In this document: piece by piece, positions 20,737 to 31,664 of the stretch
Numbering within the stretch: position 1 is the first letter of the stretch
Layout of the letters: every line of letters starts with the position of its first letter
Source of the DNA: Dipteris shenzhenensis
Lineage: Eukaryota; Polypodiophyta; Polypodiopsida; Gleicheniales
DNA length: 64,000 bases
Direction: 5' to 3' (one strand)
NCBI GenBank assembly: GCA_047967505.1
Contig: CM106539.1
Translations under genes and position numbers: made by a program
Notes under the pieces: model-generated
The model's database searches: none
The model's input: the letters and a program-made list of their open reading frames with translations, nothing else
Told to the model about the DNA's origin: nothing

Positions 20737-22720
20737 CTACATACCCGTCCATACGGCCATCAAAGTATGTACGGTGTCTGTCCAAATACTAGCCAATGTG
20801 TGCGAGGGATGAGCCTGAGTACCCTCCAAAGCCTCTGTGCTTTTGACTCTCCAGATATGCCAGGATGCTATGCTCGCTAGAGTCTCCCAAGAAGTATCAA
20901 CAGAGGCATGTACAGCTGTAAAAGGAAGGTGTGGTACCATATCCAACGAACAAGACTCAGTCCGATGATGTCGAACCCAAATCGCCCGAGAGGAGTCAAC
21001 TCTCTCATAGAAAACCTGAGGTCCTGTAAGAGAAAGCCAAGCCACATAGCCCCATGTCATAAAAAATGGGGAGTGGGCAAGTGACAGAAAATCCTGACTA
21101 CCCCCATCCAAATCATCCTCGCCTATCTACAATCCCATAAGGAATGCTGAATAGTCTCCGAAGGAGAAAGGCATCGAGGGCAAGTAGGGTCGGCTCTGAA
21201 CCTGGACCTCCAAAGGTTCACTGCAATCCAACCATGGATAGAAAGCCAAAAGAAGATAGTGATCTCTCTATTCCTGTGGGATTTCCAAAGTCTCCTCCAA
21301 AAGCACCTTTGCAGATCGGCAGTGATATCAAAAGTCTCCCAATGAGCAACTCTGGAAGATCTCGAATCTCTACTACTGAGCTGATATCTCCTGGCATTAC
21401 TGACCGTGTAACGAAAGAAGGGGATGCTCTTCTCTCGATGCCTTGCGTCAATCCACTCCAACTCTCCGGGGTCCCACTGCAAATACCTGATGGGAACTCC
21501 CCCATAGAGCCAAAGCCTCCAAGACCCTGTGGAGAGTAGCCGGGGGTCTGGGTCTAGGAATCACTCTAAATCTAATGCCTGCACCAAAAGACCAAAACCT
21601 GAAGCGGAACACCGCCTCTCGAAAAAGTACCTGCCCAAGTGGAGAAAGTGAGTGGCATATCATCTGTGTCTACCCAAACCTCTGGAAGAGCTACGTCAAT
21701 CTGCAAGATCCTCCCTGCACTCCCTCTGAGATGTCATGTCAACCTTGATTTGGTCTCCTCTGGAAGCCTGCGGAAAGCTTTCCAAGACCCCATAGAAGAT
21801 GCAGGTCCGCTCTCCCACCTGGACCACTGCATGTAGAGGGGGGCAGCCAGTGGTCTGCCATGATCATCTAAAATACTGTCATTCCACATGATGGGTTGCC
21901 TATCAATCTCTTCCCGAAAGAAAGGAGGGATCCTCCGAAGAGTGCTTCTGAAACTGGCCCAAGCTTTCAAAATGGCAACCATGAGAGGGGACGAAGGTGA
22001 TCTGAGGTGTCCTGTGTCGAAGATCAACCTAACACTGCTCATCCAGTCTCCTCCTGAAGAAGGTGTGCACCTCTGTATGCTGCTGATAAGAAAGTCCTTC
22101 CACAGTTCCTGCCCTGGCATAAGTCCCCGCACCACCATCTTGCAAAGTAAAGCTCTGCACTGTAAATCTTGATCAATAATATTGAGACCCCCTTCTTGTG
22201 TAGGGAGGATGAGACCCCCTTCTTGTGTAGGGAGGATGAGGGTCTCCCAGGCCACCCTAGCTAAGGCATCTACTGTGCCATCAAGCCCACTCCAGAGAAA
22301 GTTTCTGATCGGTCTTCTGAGCTGAATGATGCAGTCCCTAAAACGGCACCAGCTTGAACAAACAAACCAGGCCGTGGCTAAGAGGACCTGGTTGACCACC
22401 ACAACTCTAGAGGCAAGATCCAGCTTCGCTGAGCTCCAAAAAAAAAAAGCTTCCTTCTAATGCTGTCCAAAACGGGAGCAAACTGCTGCGTGGTAGAAAT
22501 ATCCAAGCCGACCTGGCAGCCCAAATACCTGATAGGCTCACCCCTCTGAACCCAAGTGAATCCTATGTCAAGCCCCCAAACTAGAGTGTCCTCATCACTG
22601 ATCCAAAAGCCATTGGATTTATGCCAATTTATATGCGCCCCTGCCGCCAAGCAAAATAAATCCAATGCTGTCCTGAAAGAAGTGAGCGTCTGTGGACTGG
22701 CATCCAAGTAAACTGCTCTC
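20737..22720 (-). pseudogene. LINE A-2 ORF2 after the RT deletion (thumb to zf-RVT)
   Basis: Starts at LDASPQTLTSFRTALDLF just after the missing RT motif C. It continues with NWHKSNGFWI, RYLGCQVGLDI, VVNQVLLATAWFVCSSW near 22390, ILKAWASFRSTLRRIPPF near 21980 and CPRCLSPSETIQHSLWDC (zf-RVT) near 21130-21185. A 27-bp in-frame tandem duplication (22184-22237) repeats LILPTQEGG. Frame changes occur near 22400, 21700, 21490 and 21115. Confidence 0.8.
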
Positions 22721-23905
22721 TCTGTAAAACCCCATGTGAGTCAATAAGCTGGGATACACTCTCTCTACTATGTCTAGGGCCAACAGTAGAGAAAAAGTGT
22801 TTACTGACTCTACCACCCATCTGAATCCAGAAGGACTCCCGTGCATGAAAGGCATACTCTGCTCTCTGATCAAGCAATAACTGTTAATGAGCCCTTGCTG
22901 CAGCAAGGCGCTCCTGAATCTGAAGGCCGTTTCTGCTCTTCCCTCTGCAAAGCGTCTGAGAATATCTCGTCTCCTGGTACAAGCAACTGAGCGGTAGAAG
23001 TCGCTAATACCAGAAAGGGCAGCGGCTACATGTGATGGATATGGCTGCCCACCCTGGACATGAGAAACCCATATCTGCAGGGCTGCATCTGTAAGGTCCT
23101 CCTCTGTGTAAAAGGCATCTGGAATCCTGATGCTGACAAACCGGCCTCTCAAGTGAGGCTCTGAGATAGCCAACACAACAGGAAAGTAGTCTGAAGTGGA
23201 AACCCCAGTAGCAATGCATACGGATCCACCTCTATCTAGTACCCAATCATCTACATAGAATCTGTCAATGCGTGCATGAATAGGCATATGCTGCCTCCTG
23301 TTCGACCAAGAGAACAGGAGGGATTGTGGTTGAATAAGAAAGACATCATCACACCAAGTATCTTTGCTACAGAAGTGAAAAAGAAAGGCATCCCAAGCTA
23401 CTCTCTCCAAAGAGTGAAGTCCGCCTTCTCTACCCCCTTTTTTGTCTGACGGTAACTCGACCATGTTAAAGTCACCTCCAATCACCCATGAATCCACAAT
23501 GGGGGCCTAAGAGAGCAAAGTCTTTCACATAAGGACACGTTCCCCTCTAATGTTGGAGGCATACAGATTAAGGAAACCAACCTTACACCCTCCAATCAAA
23601 AGAATAATCCACTGAGCTCTAGACGGAACAATGACTCCGTGTCCAACAACTAAGGGCAGAACCGACTGCGAAACTGAAATAGAAGTGCCCCCCCTGGTGC
23701 TCAAGGCAGGCAACCAAAAAGTATGGCCAGAAAGCAACTTGCCTAACTTGGCACAATCTCTAGAATCCAGCTTGTGCTCTTGAATAAATAAGATATCAAT
23801 GGAACCCCCAGTAACACCTGGATGAAGCTGATCTCGGATCAACTGTCTACGGCGGCGATGTGGGACGCCACCTACGCCCTGTATGTTCCAACTAATAATT
23901 CTCAT
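22721..23905 (-). pseudogene. LINE A-2 endonuclease domain and linker
   Basis: ORF2 begins MRIISWNIQGVGGVPHRRRR at 23905. APE-type motifs follow: SWNIQG, FIQEHKLD, LNLYASN, WVIGGDFNMVE (near 23450-23490), ARIDRFYVDDW near 23260 and VSTSDYFPVVL near 23180. The last motif is normally SDH; the catalytic histidine is replaced by tyrosine. Two stops lie near 23525-23500. The ORF2 start codon overlaps the ORF1 stop as ATGA (23905-23902). The frame ends in the deletion near 22720. Confidence 0.82.
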
Positions 23906-25429
23906 CGACGGGAGAATGTAGAGTGGAACACCCTACCCGACCTAGTGGCGGAAACAAACCCCTCAACAGGGGAAGACGTCTTGCTCGAGGAGGGAGGGAT
24001 GGAACCAAGTGGTGGAAAATCAACAGGGGAAAGAACCCTGCCACCTGAAGAAGAAGCCCTGTCAACAGGAAACCCAATCACTGGCTCCCCAAAAGTAGCG
24101 GGCACAAACTCCTCCTCTGGGAAATTTGAACCATCTGCCAGGGCTGAAAACGAGTTCCTGTGAAGCAAGCCAGACATCGGAGTGGAAGGATCACTTCTGA
24201 GGAAAGAGGATCAATAGTGTAAACCATCCCCTTCCCCCTATCCAAGGAAGGAAGTGAGGATTGCTCTCTATCTTCTGTCTGCCCAGCCGCGGAGACCTCT
24301 ACTGCCTCAAGAAGAGCGTCTGGCACCGCTGGATCTAGGAAAGAAGCTGCAACCGAGGAGGAGGTTGAAGCTTCAGTGTCTCGGACTCTGCAAGGTGAGA
24401 CTGGAGGGACAGCTCAAGGAGAAGCAGAGTCCACTAATGTACCCTCATGATCTGAAGGAGGGATCGACACACGTGCCGGAACCCAATGGAGAGCGTCGGG
24501 TGTCCCTGAGGTAGGTGGGGGTCGAGGAGCAGGTCATGGACCTGTACCACCCCCTGTCGAGCCTGAGAAGCAGGCGCTGGTCCTGTACCACCACCATCCT
24601 GAGAAGGACCGCCATGCAAAAATCGAGGAGTAGGTGCTGGACCTGTACCACCCGCCTGTCGAGGCCGAGGAGCAAGTGCTGGACCTATACCACCCCCATG
24701 TCCCCCCTATCGAGGCCATGGGGCGGTAGCTGTACCAGAGGCCTTCTTGGGACTTTTCTTCTTCCTGGGGCAATTCCTGGCAAAGTGTCCAATGGTCCTG
24801 CATATCCTGCACTAGTCCTCTCTGCTTGAAATCTCTACTCTCTAGCGAAAAGAGGAACCATCCGGGCGGTGGTTAGCATCCTTACAGAGGACCCTAACTC
24901 TAGGTACCCCATCAGCCTTGGTTGCCTCTGCTGCAGTCAATGGCAACCCAGGGAGGGGTGGGATCTCAGCAACTGCGCCAAAATGCTCCCCAATAACAGA
25001 AAGAAGTCGATGGTAAACCTGGGGAAGCCCGGGGAATCTGATGAAGAGCGAAAAGATTTCTTTATCTGCCTCCACTGGGTCGAAACCAATATGAAAGGCT
25101 TCAAAGAAGATCTTCCTGTGTCCCACGTGTAAAAACTCAGCCTTGAGCACAGTGCTCGCCGCCTCTAGAGTGTCAAAAACAACCTGAAAAAAACCTCGTC
25201 CCAGAAGACGAACATCTAACAATCATGGAGTGAGGTATGGGGGAAGAGCCGCAAGCATCCAGTCTCTGGCTTGGGATATGGAGGGGTGAGACCTGAAGAT
25301 GCGTGCTAGCAACGTGGTAGAGCATTCAATCTCTACATCCTTCTTGAGCTGCTACAACTCGTCTTTAGAAAAGGTAATAGTTTTCGCGGCCGGTGGAGGT
25401 GGAGTAGGATTCGCTGACGGAGTATCCAT
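23902..25429 (-). pseudogene. LINE A-2 ORF1 (CCHC nucleocapsid-like)
   Basis: I start it at ATG 25429 (MDTPSANPTPPPPAAK), because the frame upstream is only a translated C-rich tract. An N-terminal region (LLDVRLLGRGFFQVVFD, HVGHRKIFFEAFHIGFD) resembles the RNA-binding part of plant LINE ORF1 proteins. A CCHC knuckle CRICRTIGHFARNC lies near 24770-24812, followed by basic RKKKSPKK and a low-complexity region repeating GGTGPAP about four times (24530-24720). The C-terminal block ends VFHSTFSRR at the stop 23904-23902. In-frame stops near 25352 and 24840 and shifts near 24500-24200 break it. Confidence 0.75.
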
Positions 25430-26233
25430 TGCCAATCGAGGTGAGGAGGCCGACTCTAACAATTTGGAGGCTCCTTCCGCTCCAGAAAAAGCTACGGGAG
25501 AAAGGGGGGTAGAAAATAGGGAAAGGAGGTGAGGAGGGAGCGGGGGGAAGGGGCGAGGACGGGAGGGGTAAAGGGGAGAGGCTGAGAGGCTGAAGGGGAG
25601 GGCGGCAGGCTGAGAGGGAGGGAGGGGGCAGGCTAGGAAGAGAAAAGCGAGAGGAAGGAGAGGCAGGAAGGGGGCGGGCTGAGGGGCAGGGAGGTGGGCG
25701 GGCTGAGAGGGAGAGGAGAGAGAGAGGAAGGAGAGGGAGGGGTCTAGAGGGGCAGAAAGGGGGCGAGGAGCAGGCTGAGAGGGGGAGGAGAGGGAGCCGG
25801 GAGTGAAGGGAAGGGGGAGGAGAGGGAGAGGAGGGGGCGGGCTGAGAGGCAGAGAGGGGGCGGAGAGGTAGGGAGGGGGCGGGGGAGCAGGCAGGGAGGG
25901 GGCGGAGAAGCAGGGAGGGGGCGGGGGAGCAAGGGGCGGGCTGAGAGGCAGGGAGAGGGCGGAGAGGCAGGGAGAGGGCGGGGGAGCAGGCAGGGAGGGG
26001 GCGGAGAGGCAGGGAGGGGGCGGGGGAGCAGGCAGGGAGGGGGCAGGGGAGCAGGCTGAGAGGGGGAGGAGAGGAAGCGGGCTGGAAGGGGGCGGGCTGA
26101 AGCGGAGGAGGGGAAGGGAGGGAGTGGCTGAGGGAGAGGGAGGGGCTGAGGGCAAGGGAGAGAGGGAGGGACGGCCTGAGGGAGAGGGTGCAGCAAGGGA
26201 GCGGGGAGGAGCAGCAGCTCTGTTATGCGCTAA
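25430..26233 (-). promoter_or_regulatory. LINE A-2 5' region: G/C-rich tandem low-complexity tract
   Basis: The plus strand shows about 700 bp of GGGAGGGGGCGGGGGAGCAGGCA-like repeats. The element strand is therefore nearly pure pyrimidine (CTCCCCCGCCCCCTCCC). Units of about 35-60 bp recur most regularly at 25850-26050. Position at the 5' end of a nearly full-length LINE suggests a promoter or leader, but this is inference. A long Pro/Ser/Leu open frame through it is a composition artefact. Confidence 0.55.
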
Positions 26234-26247
26234 CTCGCTAAAGGTTT

Positions 26248-26398
26248 AAAGAAGGTCTTGCTGTCAATTACATAATCAAATTACCATTGCATGTTACACC
26301 CTCATAAAAGATGTCTCCCTAGCCACAAAGGCATATTTGGAGGAATTATGAAAATTCTGGACATGTCTAACTTGAAAATATTGGCTTTTAAGAATTTC
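26248..26398. other. Unassigned sequence between LINEs A-2 and A-prime
   Basis: Short AT-rich stretch with no recognisable coding content. Its last 18 bases TTGGCTTTTAAGAATTTC (26381-26398) are the left target-duplication copy of A-prime. Confidence 0.6.
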
Positions 26399-29300
26399 TT
26401 TTTTGAGAAAAGTGTAATATTCTATTCAAAACGAATCATACAACAGGTGCGAGAGAAAGTACTCTATCCCTAGCCTCAACAATGTGGCAAAAAAGCCATG
26501 GTGGTGGTCTAAAATGCCACGACATCCCAAAAGGGGTCAAATGAAAAAATAATGAGCAGTCCCATGTCCTCATGAAGGATAGAAGTCTCCCACGAGCTGC
26601 CAAAGAGGTGCCTGTACACCGCTCCCACTGACTCCTGAGAGTGAAGATAATCTCTGCCCAAATGGAAGCAAGAGTGTCAGCCTCCGTGCATAAATGGCCC
26701 CCAAGGACAAAAGAGCATCGCGAACACCATATCCGCCATAGAGTGATGCTGGAAATCACCTCCCAGGCTGTCCCTGCAGGTGAAATAGGCATGGAATCCT
26801 GAGCAGGTATAGGTAACAAAAGTAAATCCTGCGGCTCCATGATGCTGACATCAGTCGGACCCCGTCTCTGGCGACGCTGCATGAAGAAACCGTGGTCTCC
26901 TGGCTCTGACTCAAAGAGAGCAAAGGCTCCAGATCCTCTCCCCCATAGGGCAGCACCCCATGTCATCAGAAAGGACTCGGATGTAACATATGAGAACAAC
27001 ATGAAAAAATCTGCCCATACCACTCTAGAGCTAGGGCAGCTCCATAAACAATGCTTACTAGATTCCTCTGCAAGCTGATAACGCATACACAAGGAAGGTC
27101 TACCCATCTGCTGAAACCATGTACCCACCGGTATACCCCTATGTATAGTGAGCCAAAGAAAATAGGATACTTTCCTGGCTCTACTGATGCCCCAGAAATG
27201 AGTCCAGTAGTCCAGCAAAAGCTCTGCAGTAAGTCCCTGTGAATGCCAATGCTGAGAAGCTGATGGTCGGTGATGAGAGTCTCTCTGCTGAAGCCTGTAA
27301 CCTGCCCTCGTCGAGTACTGGAAGAAGGGAAGAGGACGGCCGCCTGTCACTGGAGGAGGCCACATCCACTCACCTGGGTCCCAGTCGAGCTCCGCAAGAG
27401 GTCAACCCTGAAAAATCCACAGTCTCCATCTAAGATCCTCTGCAATGGTCAACCTGAAGGGATCTGTGACCCATTCCTTACCCACGCAACCAATGACCCT
27501 GACCCTCTGCCAAAGGAGCTCCTGTCGATCCAGTGGCTGAGTAAGATACAATCTGTGAGAGGAGTCCGACTCAAAATAAGTAAACGGTGCCGGTCCTGAA
27601 CGAACTCCAATGCATAGCCCAGCCTCACTAAAACAACCTGACCAAGTAGAGATGGGATGAACATAGGCTGGATCTGTAAGCGTATCCCTCCACTCCTGCG
27701 GAATAGCTCTCATGATCAATAATCTGGTGGCAGCAATCTGTCCAAGTGGTCCGTGTCTATCTCTGATCTCCTCCTCTGACATCTCCACACCTCCCCTGAA
27801 CCAATCTCCAACTGTCACAGCCCCCTGAGCATGCCATCTGGCCAAGGGAGTCCTAAGTTCTGTACCAGGGGAAGATCCCTGATACCGAACTAGGGGGTTG
27901 TGATAAAGTGGCTGACGAGCAATTTCCTCTCTGGAGGAGGGAACTGCTCTGATGAGGAACTGTCGAAAATGATCCCAGATCTGAATAACCCTTTTCACAA
28001 GAGGTGAGGAAGGCTGAAAATGATGGTCCGTCAGGAAGATCCAACTGACTCTACCTACCCACTGGCCTGCCGCTCTAGGGGTGCTTCCACGGCTGATCTC
28101 CTGGAGTCAAACCTCTAATAAGAAGTTTGACTAAAAGGACTCTGCTCTACATCTCAGGAGCAAGAACCCCAAGCCCTCCCTGCGAGGAGGGTAAAGTGAT
28201 AGTTTCCAACAAACCCTGGCCCTAGTGTCCTCAGAACCGTCGCCCCCACTCCACAAAAAGTTCCGGAGCAATCTCCTCACCTGGCGGATCGAATCAGCAT
28301 TAAAGCACCAACATGACGCAACGTACCACATAGTCGCTAGTAGCACCTGATTCAGTACCATCGCTCTACCGGCCAAAGAGAGTCTAGCCATACTCCAATA
28401 GGCTAGCTTTCTTCGGATACTCTCAAGAACTAAGGCAAACTGTTGCGATGGGGACACCTCAATGCCAACCTGGAAGCCTAAATATCTCGTAGAGGTGCCT
28501 CTGGGAATCCAAACAAAGCCTCTGTCTCCTCCCCATGCTGGGGTATCCTGCTGAGCTCCAGTCCAAATCCCTTTTGATTGTTCCAATTGACAAGTCCCCC
28601 TGAGACTAAGCAGAACTTGTCAATTGAATCTGCAGCAGTAGCGAGACTATACGCATCTCCTCTGACTGTCAGTGCCGTGTCGTCAGCAAACTTAGTGTCC
28701 AAAAGCTCCTGCTCCTGCCGGATAGGTAGATGGAGGCCCAAAGTGCCATGACTGGTAGCCTGCATAAAGTATCCCATAGCCTCTGCTACGAAAAGAAAAA
28801 GGTAAGGTGCAAGTGGGCAACCCTGTCGTACCGATCTGGATAGCTGAAAAGGCGGTCCTCTCCCTCCACAGACCACCATCCTGCTAGAAGAGTGAGTAAA
28901 GTGAGGAGACCCAGGAGATCCATCTATCACTGAAGCCTAGCGTCCTCAAAGTGCCCTCCAAGAAACCCCAGTCCACCCTATCATAAGCCTTCTCAAAGTC
29001 GAGAACAAGAACAGTAATCTCCTGCTGACTCTCCTTCGCCCAGTGAGTGGCCTCCCAAAAAGTAAAGATGTTATCCAAGATACTCCGATCTTGAACAAAT
29101 CCTATCTGCGTAGCTCTGATGATATCTGGCAACAAAGGCTTTAGGCGAAGAGCCAAGGTCTTTGCTAGGATCTTATAGGCTGTCCCTAGAAGTGTAATGG
29201 GTCTCCAATTATGTAGGACTGTCTTGTCTCCCCCTTTCGGGATGAGACAAATCAAACCTGTGCCTAAAGTCTCGCCCAAAGATCCTCCATCAAGAGCCTC

Positions 29301-30325
29301 TGAAAAGGCAGAGAGTAGATGAGGCCCAATCGTATCCCGAAGAGCTCTGAAAAAAAGTGGCGACAAACCTTCCTCCCCCAGGCATCTGTCTCTGGGCAAC
29401 TCATGTAACGCGTCCGTGACTCCAAGAGTGATAATGGGCTATCCAAAACATGACCCATCCTGTCTGAGACCATCAGGGGAATATGGCTCCAGATCTCCTC
29501 TCTAGCTCTGATCATCTCCTCAGTGACTCGATCGACTGTGTAAAGTGTGGAATTGAAATCAGAAGTGATCTCAACAAGACGGTGAGGGTCGGTAAGCCCC
29601 TTCTACCCACGTCAACCAACCCTGATCCACAGGAGTGTCCACTGACAACCAAGCCTTTCTCAACCGTTCCACGAACTCTGTATCCTGAAAAACAAAATCC
29701 GGAACTCTCACTGAGCCTATGCTCTCCAATCGAGATGTAGGCAAAATCTGTAAAAGGACTGGAGCATGGTCAGATAAAACATAACCCGGGCAGATTCCGA
29801 TCTGTCCTCCTCTGGCCTGGCCCCATTGGCCAATATAAAACCTGTCGAGTCTGACCCAAGAAAGAGAGCCATGGAAAACCCCCGACCACAAGAACTGAAG
29901 ACTGTCAGCCAAGTGACGAAAGTCATCCAATCGAGCTGCATCATGAAATCCAACATGCAAAACAAAACTGTCCCACTCCACTCTCTCCCTATCAGAAAGG
30001 CCACCCACAGTCTGACCTGCCTTGTCTTCAGAGAATTCAACCATGTTGAAGTCTCCTCCAACAATCCAGGTGTCTGCCTGAGGAAGGGACTCTCTGAGCT
30101 GTCTCCAAAAAGCACGTCTATGGGCTGGATCCGTGGGAGCATACACATTGAGAACACCAACTGCTGTGCTCTCAATGTGAAGAATAACATAGCATGCTCT
30201 GCTCTCCACTAATGTACCCTCTTGGGTGATCTCTGAGGCCCACCTAGCTGAAACTGAAATGCAAACTCCTCCCCTCGTACCATCCGCTGGGCTCCAATAT
30301 GTCCGGCTCTCTCCTCTGAGCATAG
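26399..30325 (-). mobile_element. LINE A-prime, 5'-truncated, second LINE lineage
   Basis: Flanked by the perfect 18-bp duplication TTGGCTTTTAAGAATTTC at 26381-26398 and 30326-30343. The 3' tail is the T-run at 26398-26404. The 5' end falls inside the endonuclease, so ORF1 and the N-terminal endonuclease are missing. Proteins are related to the A family but clearly distinct (RT motif FADD, different C-terminus), so it is a separate lineage. The perfect duplication suggests a moderately recent insertion. Confidence 0.9.
26436..30323 (-). pseudogene. LINE A-prime ORF2 (EN-RT-zf-RVT)
   Basis: From 30323: endonuclease with LNVYAPTDPAHRR, WIVGGDFNMVEF near 30040-30075, RLDRFYIGQW near 29840 and YVLSDHAPVLLQ near 29765-29800. 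RT follows with LICLIPKGGDKT, NWRPITLLGTAYKILAK near 29170-29220, LVLDFEKAYDRVDWGF near 28960-29010, SVRQGCPLAPYLF near 28810-28850, KFADDTALTV near 28665-28695 and YLGFQVGIEVSPS near 28450-28490. The C-terminus is a zf-RVT-like LAEESSKHCLWSC near 27025-27080. Most segments share one frame but are separated by stops near 29571, 28130, 27400 and 27366, with a shift near 28890-28930. The EN-RT linker appears shortened. Confidence 0.85.
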
Positions 30326-30343
30326 TTGGCTTTTAAGAATTTC

Positions 30344-30800
30344 CTAAGCATAGTTTCTAACTCTAACTATTTCTAATCTTAATTCTATGTTTCAAAGATT
30401 AAAAGTAATGACTCTACAGCACTCAGCCCTGATATTTTGATAGGCTCTTTTCAAAGGATTGTTGGGCCTCTCTTCACACGATTATCTCTAGGACTGCCAA
30501 TGGTTGCTTTCTATTAGTTTCTACAATTTTGGGTTTTTTCCCTCCCATTTTAATTTATTGGGGACATCATTGTATAGATTGGACTATATATCCATGTTCT
30601 AGGACTTCTAGGTTGCCGTGTGTCCTATTCAAGGATCTACTTTGGTATCGTAACTAAAGTTGAGCATCATATAAGAAAGAAATGTAAATGGCATCGGTCC
30701 AGCTATTGGGTCCACCTCATCCACACCCCATTGAGTACCGGAGTCTTTTCTTTTTATTTTTTCTATCCTATCATTGTGGTTAATTGGAATTGTGTGCACA
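30344..30800. other. Unassigned sequence left of the TG-repeat LINE array
   Basis: About 450 bp of unique-looking AT-rich sequence with no coding or element signature that I recognise. It was contiguous with 26248-26398 before A-prime inserted. Confidence 0.5.
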
Positions 30801-30836
30801 TGCGTGCGTGCGTGCGCGTGTGTGTGTGTGTGTGTG
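30801..30836. repeat. (TGCG)n/(TG)n microsatellite, 5' border of the LINE C array
   Basis: TGCG units pass into (TG)10. The tract and the following GGAAACGAGA form the left target site of the truncated LINE C copy at 30846. Confidence 0.9.
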
Positions 30837-30845
30837 GAAACGAGA

Positions 30846-31181
30846 TGTTTGGATGCTGCTCATCTCAGATGTCTCCATTACTCCTTTTCTTTCATTGGAC
30901 TCGCTTTTGGGTATTATGGACCATCTGGACACAGAGACTGCATTCTAGGATGGGTCAACAGTTTCCTCAGGCATATATTTTCTTCAGAATGTCCCTTAAG
31001 CAGTCTTTACATGACAGTCTTGCTGCAAGGGATTTGGATGCTACTTGCCTTGAAGTGTTCTCTACTTGTTTTTGAGTTCTTCTATCGGGCTCTCTTTCGG
31101 AGTTCTTTGCTAGTGTGTGGGAGACTTCCCATATTGTAAATTCATGAGCATATAAATACAATGGATTTTACCAAAAAAAAA
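30846..31181 (+). mobile_element. LINE C, 336-bp 5'-truncated copy with TG-containing target duplication
   Basis: Corresponds to the last 336 bp of LINE C-3 (44670-45006). It encodes the ORF2 C-terminus (FFHWTRFWVLWTIWTQRLHS, stop near 31073), a 3' UTR and an A-run at 31173-31181. The perfect 16-bp target duplication GTGTGTGGAAACGAGA is at 30830-30845 and 31182-31197. This is the clearest insertion in the family and shows that the TG repeat was already in the target. Confidence 0.92.
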
Positions 31182-31188
31182 GTGTGTG

Positions 31189-31664
31189 GAAACGAGAGCT
31201 TAAGGAGATGCCGATGGAGAGCTTCGTCAATAGTCTACGTCTCCCACAGCAACGATATTTCATGCACGCCCTGCTTATCGTCCACTCTTTGGTTTGCTGA
31301 TTGATTCGATATCTCTTCCTACTCGAACTGCTTTAAGCTTCTCCATTTTCATCAGTCCTACGACACCCTCAATGTCAGTCAGTAAATCGACACTGCTGTC
31401 TCCTTTCTGTTTCTGTTCAACCAGTTTTATTCCGCAGCTTTTGTTGGTCTCTACCCACCCAAAGTGTCTCTCCCACGTAGCTACTGATACCTGCCCTGCG
31501 TACCTGCTATCTGCTTTCCGTATCTGTTCGCCCAGTTCTATTGCGCAGCTTCTATTGGTCTCTACCCACCCAGCGTGTCTCTTTTGCCGATGCTGATACC
31601 TGACCCACGTATCTGCTGATTTGCCCCTTCTTTCCTTCCTTCCTTTCCTGTTTCGATTTGCAAC
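31189..31664 (+). promoter_or_regulatory. LINE C-1 5' UTR with about 110-bp tandem repeats
   Basis: Two imperfect copies of a unit of about 110 bp lie at roughly 31395-31505 and 31506-31615. Shared landmarks are TCTGTTC (31412, 31523), TTGGTCTCTACCCACCC (31445, 31555) and GATACCTG (31486, 31595). The CCGTAC clusters seen in C-2 and C-4 are absent. A promoter role is inferred from position. Confidence 0.55.

Larger units (their letters stand above)
20527..26233 (-). mobile_element. LINE A-2, 5.7 kb with 5' region, RT core deleted
   Basis: Poly(A) is seen as the T-run at 20524-20533. The 14-bp target duplication CTCGCTAAAGGTTT is at 20513-20526 and 26234-26247. From the right: C-rich (element strand) 5' region 26233-25430, ORF1 25429-23902, ORF2 23905-20737, 3' UTR. 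It is the only A-family copy with both a 5' region and a 3' end. ORF2 lacks the RT catalytic core through a deletion joined near 22720, so it is non-autonomous. Confidence 0.88.

Noticed and set aside
25352-26155. Long Pro/Ser/Leu-rich open frame on the minus strand
   Set aside because: It is translation of the G/C-rich 5' tract of LINE A-2; all frames stay open from composition. Only the last 26 residues belong to ORF1.
30774-31139. Frames with CVCVCVC runs (also near 49557-49844)
   Set aside because: They are translations of (TG)n microsatellites joined to LINE 3' ends or 5' UTR, not proteins.
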